Assembly: GCA_000750105.3 (NCBI GenBank) | Contig: JPHH03000056.1 | Span: 62,001 to 126,000 of the forward strand | Direction: 5' to 3' | From: Tolypocladium sp. Sup5 PDA-1 | Taxonomy: Eukaryota > Ascomycota > Sordariomycetes > Hypocreales > Ophiocordycipitaceae | Length of the DNA stretch: 64,000 nt | In this document: piece after piece, positions 34,226 to 43,025 of the stretch | Numbering within the stretch: position 1 is the stretch's first letter | How the letters are laid out: every line of letters starts with the position of its first letter | Position numbers and translations under genes: made by a program | Notes under the pieces: model-generated | Databases searched by the model: none | What the model was told of the DNA's origin: nothing | Seen by the model: the letters and a program-made list of their open reading frames with translations, nothing else

Positions 34226-36922
34226 ATGGTCACCAAGGAGCTGCCGCACGGCGACCCGCCTGCTCCGGCACCTGAACGCAGCACCACCCGGCCGCACGAC
34301 GCTCCCCGGCATCCCTGGGGCGACGAGCCGAGCGACAGCGTCTGGGAGGACGTGGCGCCTCGACGGGATGCCGGTGCGACGAGAGGCGATAACAATACCC
34401 GGCAGGACGTCCCCTCTGCCCTGCGGCCCGGTCAAGGCCTGCTGAACCTAGCCGAGGATGATGATAACAATGTGTGGGACGAGGCGAGGAGGCAGGCGAG
34501 CGACGGGGGCAAGCTTGAGCAGGTGCCCGATGCCCTCAAGCCTGGCGGCAACAGGGCGGAGACGAACCCCTTCTTGAAGAGGAAGCCTTTGCCATCGCAG
34601 AGTCGAGTCGCTCCGCCCGTCGAGCCATTGTCCAAGCTGGACCTGAACGAAGCAAACCAGAGCAGCAACCCGTGGCAAACGCCCATTGATACACAGAATG
34701 CGCCCGGTGGGCAGCAAGCACCGCAGAAGCAAACACTGCTGCCGGTCGACTCGGAGAGCGATCCGTGGGCGAGCAACCAAGCCCAAGCCCCCGCTCTGCC
34801 GGCTAAACCGTCGCCCGCCAACCGATCCCCGGCATTGCTCTCCTTGCCCTCGGAGGAGGAGCCGGCCTGGAATGACGACTCCCATGCCGACCAGGGAAAG
34901 ACGCCGGCCGGTCAGCCGCCAGCAGCCGCCGTGCCCGAGGAGCTCATGGAGGACCAGCACGTCTGGGACGATCTCGGCTCGCTGGACAAGGGCAAAGGCA
35001 AAGTCGCAAATGTATCCGCAGATCAATCGGCTCAGCTGGATGACTGGAACTTGATAGATGCGGATCCGTCGTCGAGTCCGCCAAAGCATCCCGCCGAGGA
35101 AGCAGCAGACGCACCGGAGAAGCCCCCGTTGCCTCCGAGGTCAGAGGGGGAGCGGCCGCGGTGGATCCCATCCAGACAGCCGGTCGACGGCAAGTCGGAG
35201 ACGTACCAGGTCAAGAACATTCGCTGGCACGATGACAAGTCCCCGAGCAACCCACGCACTTCGCCCATATTGATACAGAACAAGAACGGACCGTGCCCGC
35301 TGGTGGCGCTGGTCAACGCGCTGACGCTGACGACCCCGGCCGACATCCCCGACACTGCCCTGGTGCAGGTCTTGCGGTCGAGGGAGCAGGTCAGCCTGAA
35401 CCTCTTGCTGGACGCCGTGTTTGACGAGCTCATGTCCCCGCGGCGGACCAATTCGGAGGACTCCCTACCGGACGTGTCGGACCTGTATGCTTTCCTGCAG
35501 AGCCTGCACACTGGCATGAATGTCAATCCGCGCTTCGTCCCCACGCCCGAGATGATCACGGCTTACAAGCGCACGTCGCTCACGAACCTGCATCCAACCG
35601 AGCGAGGCGAATTGATCCCAGGTACTTTTGAAAACACAATGGAGATGAGTCTCTACGCTACGTTTTCCATCCCCCTGATTCACGGGTGGCTGCCGCCCCA
35701 AGCGGATGCTGCCTACGAGGCATTGGAACGGCAGGCGGCTTCCTACGAGGAGGTGCAGAATCTGCTATTCCACGAGGAGGAGCTCGAGCGCAAGTTGGGG
35801 GATGCTGGCTTGTCAGAGTCCGAACAGGAGCTTTACCAGGACATTGTGACGATCAAGATGTTCTTGGAAGATTCGGCGACGCAGCTCACGCCGTGGGGCA
35901 TAGAGGTGATAGGAAAGGCCATGCGCCCGGGCACATTTGCGATCCTGTTCAGGAACGACCACTTCAGCACATTGTACGCCCACCCACACACGATGCAGCT
36001 GCTGAGCCTGGTGACGGACGCGGGATACGGCAGCCACGACGATGTGGTATGGGAGAGCTTGGTTGACGTGAATGGCGAGCAGACCGAGTATCTCTCTGGG
36101 GACTTTCGGGTAGTCGGCGGCGGTGGCGTCGCAGGCCCAAGCAACGTGGACAGCGCTGGAGCTTCTTCTGGTGACCAGGGAGGAAGCCAGTGGACGACGG
36201 TGCAGGGAAAGCGTGGCAAGGGGCGGCAGCAGGCAGAGGGCCAGGTGCCCATGAGCCCCAAATACGAGCAGGAGGACCGCGACCTGGCTCTCGCGCTGCA
36301 GCTGCAGGAGGAGGAGGAACAGCGCCACCACGAGGAGCAGGCGCGTCGACGGAGGGAGAGCATACTCTCGGAGCAGTACATTGAGCAGCAAGCCCACCGA
36401 CCCGAGCCGGTCAACAGGGGCGGCGCACGACGGGGGTACACGGGCGCGGCCATGGCCCCGGCGCGGCGCAGCTCCAACAGCGTCAACATTCCCGTCATGA
36501 CCGGCGCGCAGCCCCGTCGGCCCAGCTCGACGCCGTCGCAGCAGCAGTCGCAATCCCAGCCGCAGCCGCCACCGCAGCCGCAGCCACAGCCACAGATCCA
36601 ACAGCAGGTCCGTCCGCTGGTGCCCCCTCGCCGGCCGGGCGTGAACCGACAGGCCGACGACGGGGGAGACGATGCGCCGCCGTCGTATGAGCAGGCGGCG
36701 CAGGACCGGGCGTTCGTGCCGCCGGCGGGGCACCCGAGCCACGCGGGGAGCAACCCGGGGGTGTCGAGGCAGACGTCGCGGACGAGCGTGAGCACCGGAC
36801 CGGACGGTTACGGGCCCGCCCGGGCCGGGGCGCAGCGGCCGATGGGACAGCCGGCGGGTGGGAGGAGGCCGGCGGCGGTGGGTCCCGGGGCGGGGAGGGA
36901 TAGGGAGTGCGTGGTGATGTGA
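34226..36922 (+). CDS. MINDY-family deubiquitinase (DUF544)
   Basis: ATG 34226 opens an intronless frame of about 898 aa. The first 340 residues are low-complexity (Pro, Asp, Gln, Ser). The catalytic core follows with QNKNGPCPLVALVNAL, putting the nucleophile at Cys357, then MEMSLYATFSIPLIHGWLPP and FRNDHFSTLYAH, with His579 as the probable general base. These are the signatures of MINDY-1/2 enzymes, which trim long Lys48-linked ubiquitin chains. After the core come Arg/Glu-rich helices (LALALQLQEEEEQ, similar to a ubiquitin-interacting motif), a poly-Gln/Pro tract at about 36538-36610 and a Gly-rich tail. The protein ends in CVVM, a CAAX-type prenylation motif. The frame is open upstream of the ATG but contains no earlier ATG. 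Confidence 0.92.
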   Translation: MVTKELPHGDPPAPAPERSTTRPHDAPRHPWGDEPSDSVWEDVAPRRDAGATRGDNNTRQDVPSALRPGQGLLNLAEDDDNNVWDEARRQASDGGKLEQVPDALKPGGNRAETNPFLKRKPLPSQSRVAPPVEPLSKLDLNEANQSSNPWQTPIDTQNAPGGQQAPQKQTLLPVDSESDPWASNQAQAPALPAKPSPANRSPALLSLPSEEEPAWNDDSHADQGKTPAGQPPAAAVPEELMEDQHVWDDLGSLDKGKGKVANVSADQSAQLDDWNLIDADPSSSPPKHPAEEAADAPEKPPLPPRSEGERPRWIPSRQPVDGKSETYQVKNIRWHDDKSPSNPRTSPILIQNKNGPCPLVALVNALTLTTPADIPDTALVQVLRSREQVSLNLLLDAVFDELMSPRRTNSEDSLPDVSDLYAFLQSLHTGMNVNPRFVPTPEMITAYKRTSLTNLHPTERGELIPGTFENTMEMSLYATFSIPLIHGWLPPQADAAYEALERQAASYEEVQNLLFHEEELERKLGDAGLSESEQELYQDIVTIKMFLEDSATQLTPWGIEVIGKAMRPGTFAILFRNDHFSTLYAHPHTMQLLSLVTDAGYGSHDDVVWESLVDVNGEQTEYLSGDFRVVGGGGVAGPSNVDSAGASSGDQGGSQWTTVQGKRGKGRQQAEGQVPMSPKYEQEDRDLALALQLQEEEEQRHHEEQARRRRESILSEQYIEQQAHRPEPVNRGGARRGYTGAAMAPARRSSNSVNIPVMTGAQPRRPSSTPSQQQSQSQPQPPPQPQPQPQIQQQVRPLVPPRRPGVNRQADDGGDDAPPSYEQAAQDRAFVPPAGHPSHAGSNPGVSRQTSRTSVSTGPDGYGPARAGAQRPMGQPAGGRRPAAVGPGAGRDRECVVM

Positions 36923-37491
36923 TGGCTGGGTGGCTTTGGTTCCAGATGCATGGCATTAATACGAGTGTACGGACTACGTACGGAGTAAACGACTGACGAA
37001 TGTAGGGCTGACGGGCATGGCGTTTGGCGCACAAGCTGGGATTTGCGCGTATTGTTTGTTATACGAACGGCATGGTCAACGTACGGCTCGTGCACTTTCA
37101 TAATAAAACTCGCCTCAAAGATATTGTGTATTATATGAATATATGCCCGCCTCGGAACGGTTGGTGCCGACGTATAAAGGGAACCCTACTTCGTACTCCG
37201 TACGAAGCATCATCGGCAGATATAATAGCGCATGCAGGGGTCTACGGGTGCTCTAAGCTTTCCGCGCTGCTACCCCACACGCCACAGGGTCCTGCCAAGT
37301 CTGCCACTACTTAAATTAGTGTCGACATCATCGACCGAACACGACGCGCCACTTTCTTCTCCTATGCTTCATACTGAACCACACAGCAACGCAACCCAGA
37401 GCAGACGACAACCTGTAAGACGGCTAATTGAGGCAACACATCTCACGCAGCTTAGTGTCCTCCCATCTCCGATCTTGAGAGTCTGTCAGCC
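36923..37491. other. Intergenic with TACGGAGTA motifs
   Basis: These 569 bp hold two copies of the TACGGAGTA/TACTCCGTA motif (36979-36987 and the palindrome at 37189-37207). The promoter of the next gene follows. No gene is seen. Confidence 0.5.
37189..37207. promoter_or_regulatory. Palindrome CTTCGTACTCCGTACGAAG
   Basis: This 19-bp near-perfect inverted repeat contains TACTCCGTA, a word that recurs in several other non-coding places between 33.4 and 45.0 kb. Its function is unknown; it could be a protein-binding site or a dispersed micro-repeat. Confidence 0.4.
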
Positions 37492-38234
37492 ATGGCCATT
37501 GTCGAAGGGTGGCTGCCGCCCAAGCGGGCGCACTACGAGCTCATCCTCAAGTGTTGGCAGTTTGCCTATCCCGCTGTACGTGCTGTCCTCGATTTGTCCC
37601 GACATTCTCTATCCGACCATCTTGAGCTTCCCGCGCAGAAGGCTGACATGGACAGCTCGGCTCCATGCAATGGATCATGAAGTGGTACGGCATGGGCAAG
37701 ACGTCCACTCCGAGCCGCTTCAACATCCCCGGCCCCCTCGCCTGGATGACCATGGAGGTGCCCGGGTTCCTGACGCTGCTGTACATTATGCGCACGCTGC
37801 CGCTGGAGCACGGCATCGACGACCTGCCGTGGCAGAACCGCGTGCTGGGGGGGTTATTCGTGCGTTGCTCGCCACATGGCCACTCTCTCGTGACACGACA
37901 TGATGGCTGACGCTGACGGGGCGCAGGTCATCCACTACACGTACCGCGCGGTGCTCTTCCCGCTGCTGCAGCCGTCCATGGCGCCCATCCACGCGCTCGT
38001 CTGGTCCTCGGCCGTCTGCTTCCAGGTCCTCAACGGGGTGTGCCTGGGCTCCTGGCTCGCGGCCTACGGGCCCGTCACGGCCGAGGCATGGGCCGCGCAG
38101 TCCCCGCTGCCGCAGTTTGCGCTGGGCATGGCCGTCTTCTACGTCGGGCTCGCCGGCAACTTCTTCCACGACGAGGAGCTGCGCGAGATCCGCCGGCGGG
38201 AGCAGCGCCGCCAGGAGCGCATCCAAAAGTCTGC

Positions 38235-38266
<32 letters not shown>

Positions 38267-38553
38267 ACAACAGCAGCAGCATGGGGGCCAAGAACGGCGC
38301 GGAGAAGCACTACGAGATCCCCCAGGCGGGCCTGTTCCGGTACATGCTCTTCCCGCACTACTTTTGCGAATGGGTCGAGTGGACGGGGTTCCTCATCGCG
38401 GCGGGGTGGTCGTGCGCGCCCGCGTGGGCGTTTCTCGTGAACGAGGTGTTTGCGATGCTTCCGCGGGCGGTCAGGGGCAAGGCGTGGTATGTGGACAAGT
38501 TTGGCGAGGAGAAGGTTGGCAAGAAGTGGGCGGTGATTCCGTGGGTGTGGTGA
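37492..38553 (+). CDS. Steroid 5-alpha-reductase-like (DET2/SRD5A family) membrane enzyme
   Basis: Exons 37492-37575, 37656-37859 and 37927-38553 are joined by introns of 80 and 67 nt, all phase 0, and give about 304 aa. The C-terminal signature is complete: HYEIPQAGLFRYMLFPHYF, then CEWVEWTGF, FLVNEVFAML and the ending GKKWAVIPWVW. Five or more hydrophobic helices make it an ER-type membrane protein. The family reduces delta-4 double bonds of steroids or related polyprenoid and fatty substrates with NADPH. The natural substrate in fungi is unsettled. An unusual insertion of Ser and Asn repeats (residues about 198-215) lies in a loop before the conserved C-terminus and comes from a CAG/AAC microsatellite. 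Confidence 0.88.
38235..38280 (+). repeat. In-frame CAGCAA microsatellite
   Basis: A 46-bp run of (CAG)n and CAA triplets on the plus strand is read in the AGC/AAC frame as Ser and Asn. It lies inside the reductase gene and changes length only in multiples of three without breaking the frame. Confidence 0.85.
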
Positions 38554-38713
38554 TGTCGCCCTCATCCTTGGGCTGGCCTCTACGACGAATACAGTCTGAG
38601 GTGACCAAACACGCCATGGGGAAGGGCTGAGCGGAAATAGATGTTGGTGGCTGTGTATCCAGTTATAAGCAAAGGCGGCTCCGTCTGGTTTAATGTCTGA
38701 CTGTCGACATCCT

Positions 38714-39099
38714 GTCATCTAACCGCCCTATCTCTTCCAAACCTTTCCGGTCTTCCAGGCAAACGCCTTATCCCTCCAGCAAACGCGTCCCTGCATACAT
38801 TTTGAGCGACCAGCCGGACGTTTGGCATAGAATAGCATCCTAGGCCGCGAAGATGAACGAAAGAGATAAAGACTCTTGTGTGAGAGAAAAGCAGAAAAGC
38901 ATGGGTTGTCCCGTGACCCGGGGTCATCTAACCGCCCTCGCCCCTTTCTCTCCTTGCTCGCGCTTCTTGCATCCGGCGAAACCCCCCAAGCGTATAGTTG
39001 GTGAAACGCCTCATCCTTCCCGCAATCGCATCCCTGCAGACTTGTAAGCCGTTGCCGGTAGTTTGGCACAGAATAGCATCTCGGGCTACGAAGATGAAC
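38714..39099. repeat. Tandem duplication at the 3' end of the DUF7730 gene
   Basis: Copy A (38714-38858) and copy B (38923-39099) share GTCATCTAACCGCCCT at one end and GAATAGCATC with CGAAGATGAAC at the other, offset by about 209 bp. Both lie in the coding frame on the minus strand. The stop TAG in copy A corresponds to a sense codon in copy B (CTA versus CTC on the plus strand), so the protein reads through copy B into copy A. Confidence 0.7.
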
Positions 39100-40232
39100 C
39101 GTGGGGACGTACCTCTGGGGACGAACCAGAATCTGAAATATCGACACCTGCGGAGTGCTTTCGGAGGGTCGGAGCGGATGGAACTTGTCGCCCGAGTGTC
39201 GTTTCCAGACGCGAACACGGGGATGCGGCTCGATGCTGGGCACGAACCCGCTCTCGGGCTCGATGGCATCTCCCAACGGCGTGGTTATCGTGATGCTGCA
39301 TCGGGGATGTTGTTTGCCGAGGGCAGAGAGGGCGCACCGCAGGGTGTCGGCATCCATTGCGTTGATGGGGAGGTAGCCGCGCGTGTCCTTGTAGTACGCG
39401 GACGACAATGTGCCTCTCTGGCGGGCGTCGATCCAGATATTCACTTGACGGCAATTCTCCATGTCTCCGAGATGTAGCCAGTGGAAGTTGTATGGCGAAT
39501 GTGCACCCAGCCCAGCTCCGCTTGAAGGCGAATAGCATGATAGGTGTTTGGGAAAGACAATCGGGAGTGACACGTCTAGTTTGCGGACGTGCTTGAGGAA
39601 CCTTGCGGGCGCATCTCGCCCGGTGCACCGTCCAAAGACCTTTTTCATGCTGCGCTGATCTAACAAGACAAACGTTGTTGATTCGTAGATGGACGTGAGG
39701 CACTCACGGTATCTGGAGCATGGTTAGCATTATCCCGCGGTGACTGCACTCGCTCGACTTGCAGTTTCTTGCATGACAAGATCATGGCCAGGTAGGGCTT
39801 GCGTGGAATAGTTGCCCTGGTCCGGAGGGCGCCGAGCTGCGCCGTCGGAGGCTTCATGTGTTCCGGCATTCTATTCGCCTCTAGTTTGGCCCGACGCAAC
39901 AGGTCCTCCTCGCACCGCCAATGGTTGTACCAATGCGAGGCAAGGCGCCCATGCCAGAGGCCATCGTCCAGGCACGTCCCCGGGCTTCCCTCGGCCTCCC
40001 ACAGCGCCTCGAGCTGCGGCTCGCGCTCGTCTTGCACGTTGAAAACGAAACCGGCCGCGCACGGCCAGAGGCAGTACCGGGAGTCCTCGGGGTTGTCGGC
40101 GTCGTCGTGCCAGAAGACGTGCTGCGAGGGACCGGCGGCGCGCCAGAGCTCCAGGTAGATGGCGCTGCGAATCTCTGGGGGGAGGCGGCTAAGGAACGGC
40201 GACTGATGTTGGTTGTTCTCGACAGGGAGCAT
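38728..40232 (-). CDS. DUF7730-type fungal protein with a GC-AG intron
   Basis: Exons 40232-39763 and 39712-38728 give about 484 aa. The N-terminus reads SPFLSRLPPEIRSAIYLELW, the F-box-like opening of DUF7730 proteins, followed by LALI-type AMILSCKKL and YRECLTSIYESTTFVLLD. The two blocks join in frame only with a 50-nt intron whose donor is GCAAGT (39762-39761) and whose branch is GCTAAC, so this is a GC-AG intron. The middle part (HSPYNFHWLHL, RQVNIWIDARQRG, RVWKRHSGDKFHP) fits the family. The last 130 residues come from a tandemly duplicated segment and are probably not conserved. An alternative upstream in-frame ATG is at 40361. Molecular function is unknown. Confidence 0.72.
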
Positions 40233-40419
40233 AGCCGCAGATGTGTCACTGCGTAGGGGGGTGTGAAGTGTTTGGCAAGGTGGCAGTTGACGAGTTTCCG
40301 AGGCTGGGATTGCTGGTCTAAATACCATGGGTGGTACTCCGTACGGATAGAGCGGCTGCATGTTGGGTGTTGGTTGGTTGGTTTCTAAATTTAAAGTCCT
40401 GCTGACTCCTGCATCAACC

Positions 40420-40941
40420 ATGACGCACGAATATATGTACGTCGAGACTAGGAATATGGCAATATCACTGGACCAGAAGCGTTCCGCCAGCGATCACAAA
40501 GTGGCTGTACCCACGCCCTGGGGATGGCTGCATCTCTCTGTAGACTGTAAAATACTTCCTTTGTCGTGGGATTTCGTGAAGAAGGGGATTTTGTCGGCTG
40601 GCACCGAGGCTTGGCTTGTATCAGACTTGGAGTGTTCATGTCCGGAATGTCATCGCATACATTGCCATCTACATCATCTTCCATCTGACACTACGGTGAA
40701 AATACTCCTTCCGTGGATGGGCACACAGCAGGCGATCAGCTCGGATATCGAAGCTTCCAGGATTCTCAACCAGGTTTTGACAGATCGTACCGTCCATTTC
40801 GTCTTTTGGAAACTCAAGCCCGGTCGCATCATCCAGCAACATGTGGGGATCTTTTGGGTCCTGGAAGGTCGCGAGATGCGGGCTGCCTACGCTATGAGTT
40901 TTAGGCCGACTAAGAATACAATGACAATGACGCCCAGTTGA
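40420..40941 (+). CDS. Hypothetical protein
   Basis: ATG 40420 opens 173 codons, and an in-frame ATG at 40360 could add 20 more. The peptide has a compact, non-repetitive composition with a cysteine/histidine cluster CSCPECHRIHCHLHH at about residues 70-84. This might bind metal but matches no finger I know. It is divergent from the DUF7730 gene. I do not recognise the family and the frame could be fortuitous. Confidence 0.4.
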   Translation: MTHEYMYVETRNMAISLDQKRSASDHKVAVPTPWGWLHLSVDCKILPLSWDFVKKGILSAGTEAWLVSDLECSCPECHRIHCHLHHLPSDTTVKILLPWMGTQQAISSDIEASRILNQVLTDRTVHFVFWKLKPGRIIQQHVGIFWVLEGREMRAAYAMSFRPTKNTMTMTPS

Positions 40942-41180
40942 CTGTTCTGTTACATGGTCCCGAGGTGGTGAAGTAGATGTGAGTTGGCTATTCTAAAAAG
41001 GAATTATCATAAACGAAACAAGGGGATGTCAGATGACCGAGGGACATGAAATGCATGCTTCAACGGATATGTATTAATCGAGAGGCCTACATTAGAGGCG
41101 GCTGCTGCGGACAAAAACTCTTCAAGTTCCCTTTTATATATCGAAACTTCCCACGCCAACGTTTCATCATATCATCTATA

Positions 41181-43025
41181 TCATGCCTGGAACTCTCGCT
41201 TCGTCTTGCCCTCCTTTTGCTTATAAAACTCGCCCACCCACTTCTTCATCTGGGCCACCTCGGCCTGCATAATCTCCATGACGGCCGGGTTGGCGACGCC
41301 GTTCTGGATAATCAGGTCGTTGCAGTGCGCGGCCTTCGGCAGCACCCACACAGGGGCCTCCTTGGTGCTCTTCAGGGGGCCTCCGGGGCGCAGGTCCGCG
41401 GAGACGGTCGCCGGCCGCCAGGGGTCGTACTCGCCGTTGACCCACATGAGGCGCTTGGTGTTGACGTGGTTCCAGCCCCCCGTCTTGGCGTTGACCTGCT
41501 CGACGGTGCGGCCCTTGTTGAGGCCGTAGGTGAAGCTGCCGACTTCGGGGAAGTAGTAGCCGCACTGGCGGCGCCAGTAGTCGCGGGTGTAGTGCTCCGA
41601 GACGATGCCGGTGTCGGAGCCGGGGCCCCAGGTCTGCCAGTACTCGAAACTGTTCCGTGTCAGCCAGTCTCTCCTGTGGAGGTTGCCGGGAAGCAACCGT
41701 GGGGAGTGGGAAACCTACGGCTCGTTGCAGAGGAACCACATCCACTGCCGGTTGACCGTGTTGTTGACCGACGAGTCCGTGTACATCGGGCTGAGCTTGT
41801 CGTACGAGTCATAGCAGGCAATCGAGTCATTGGGATAGCCCGCGCCACAGGCTTTCCACTTGTTAGTCTCTCAACTCTCAACTCAAGTATCAGGCGATGG
41901 GGTTCTCTCACAGCCTGGAATCATGACCTCGCGCGACCACTTGGCAAAGCCCTTGGTGGCCTTGCAGAGACCGACGCCGTCAGCGCCGGGAGCGGTGCCG
42001 TTGGCTCCGGGCCATTGGTTCTATTCCTCGAGTTAGTCTCCCACGCGGCTCACAGGAGGAAGTGGTACCAATGGGCTCACCTCGATATAGTCGCACATCC
42101 GGTTCAGGCCCGAGTACCCCGAGTAAAACTGCTGGCCCTGCCAGCTCCCCAGCCCTCCAGTCAGCGCCGACGCGAAGTCGTCGTCGTGCTCGAGGTCGCC
42201 GAAGCCAAACAGGGTCTTGAGCCGCTGGCGCTTCTCGGCTGTGCCGTTGGAAAGCACCTTGTCGACGTGCGCGATGACGCGCTTCATATCGGCGCTGCAG
42301 TTACGCGGCATGGCCATCTCGATGGGGGAGTAGTACTCCCACAGGGTCGAGATGGCCTCGACGACGGCGCTCGAGCAGTGGTACGCCCAGAAAGTACCCG
42401 GCGCGAGCACGTTGGTCCACGCCGTCAGCGCGCCGGGGTACGAGCAGCCGGACAGCACCCAGGGCGCCTTATCGGGCTTTGAGGAGCCGGTAGGGTCGAA
42501 CGGCAGGCTAACCTCCTTGGCAAAGTAGATGAGGTCGGCGATGGCGTTGTCGAGGTCGAGGTACTGGAGCGTCTCGGCCGTGAGGTTCTGGTACGGCGAG
42601 CTGCCGCCCCAGTAGCGGTGCTCGAGCAGGATGGCCGCGCCGCCCGTCGACTGCGCAAAGAGGCCCGGCAGCGTGCGGTTGGTCACGTAGCCCTGGTAGC
42701 CGTCGGCGTTGTTCTCGCCGGGCGCGTTGAGCACGACGGGCGACCCGGGGCCCGCGTAGTGGTCCGCGTTCCACCAGTAGCGCTGCGTGAAGGTGCCGAG
42801 CGCCGGGTTCTTGTGGTCGATGAGCTGCTGGAAGTAGCCCGCCGTGGCGCTGCTCGGGGCCGCGGCGCGCCGGACCACGCCGGTGAGGATGTCGACGGTT
42901 ACGTCGTCGTCGGGCGGCGGAGGCCGGTTCGGGATGCCGAGGACCACGGGCAGGGACACACTTGCCGCCGCGGAGCTGACGAGAAGCAGCTCCGCGAAGG
43001 CGGCAGCGAGGACCGAGAAGCGCAT
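41181..43025 (-). CDS. Secreted S28-family serine peptidase
   Basis: Exons 43025-42081, 42020-41912, 41851-41719 and 41649-41181 with consistent phases give about 551 aa, the usual family size. The signal peptide is followed by FQQLIDHKNPALGTFTQRYW, a highly typical S28 opening, then LEHRYWG and the nucleophile motif GCSYPG with Ser195. The acid and base fall in the last exon (NGEYDPWRP and KAAHCND). S28 peptidases cleave after proline, as in Aspergillus prolyl endopeptidase and lysosomal Pro-X carboxypeptidase, and act outside the cell at acid pH in fungi. Several NxT/S glycosylation sites are visible (NRT, NLT, NCS, NGT). Confidence 0.93.

Noticed and set aside
35813..36795. Two long minus-strand frames of about 310-320 codons
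   Set aside because: They are shadows of the low-complexity Gln/Pro/Arg part of the MINDY gene.
41046..42482. 478-codon plus-strand open frame
   Set aside because: It is antisense to the S28 peptidase, runs across that gene's introns and has a Val/Leu/Gly-rich shadow composition with no motif.
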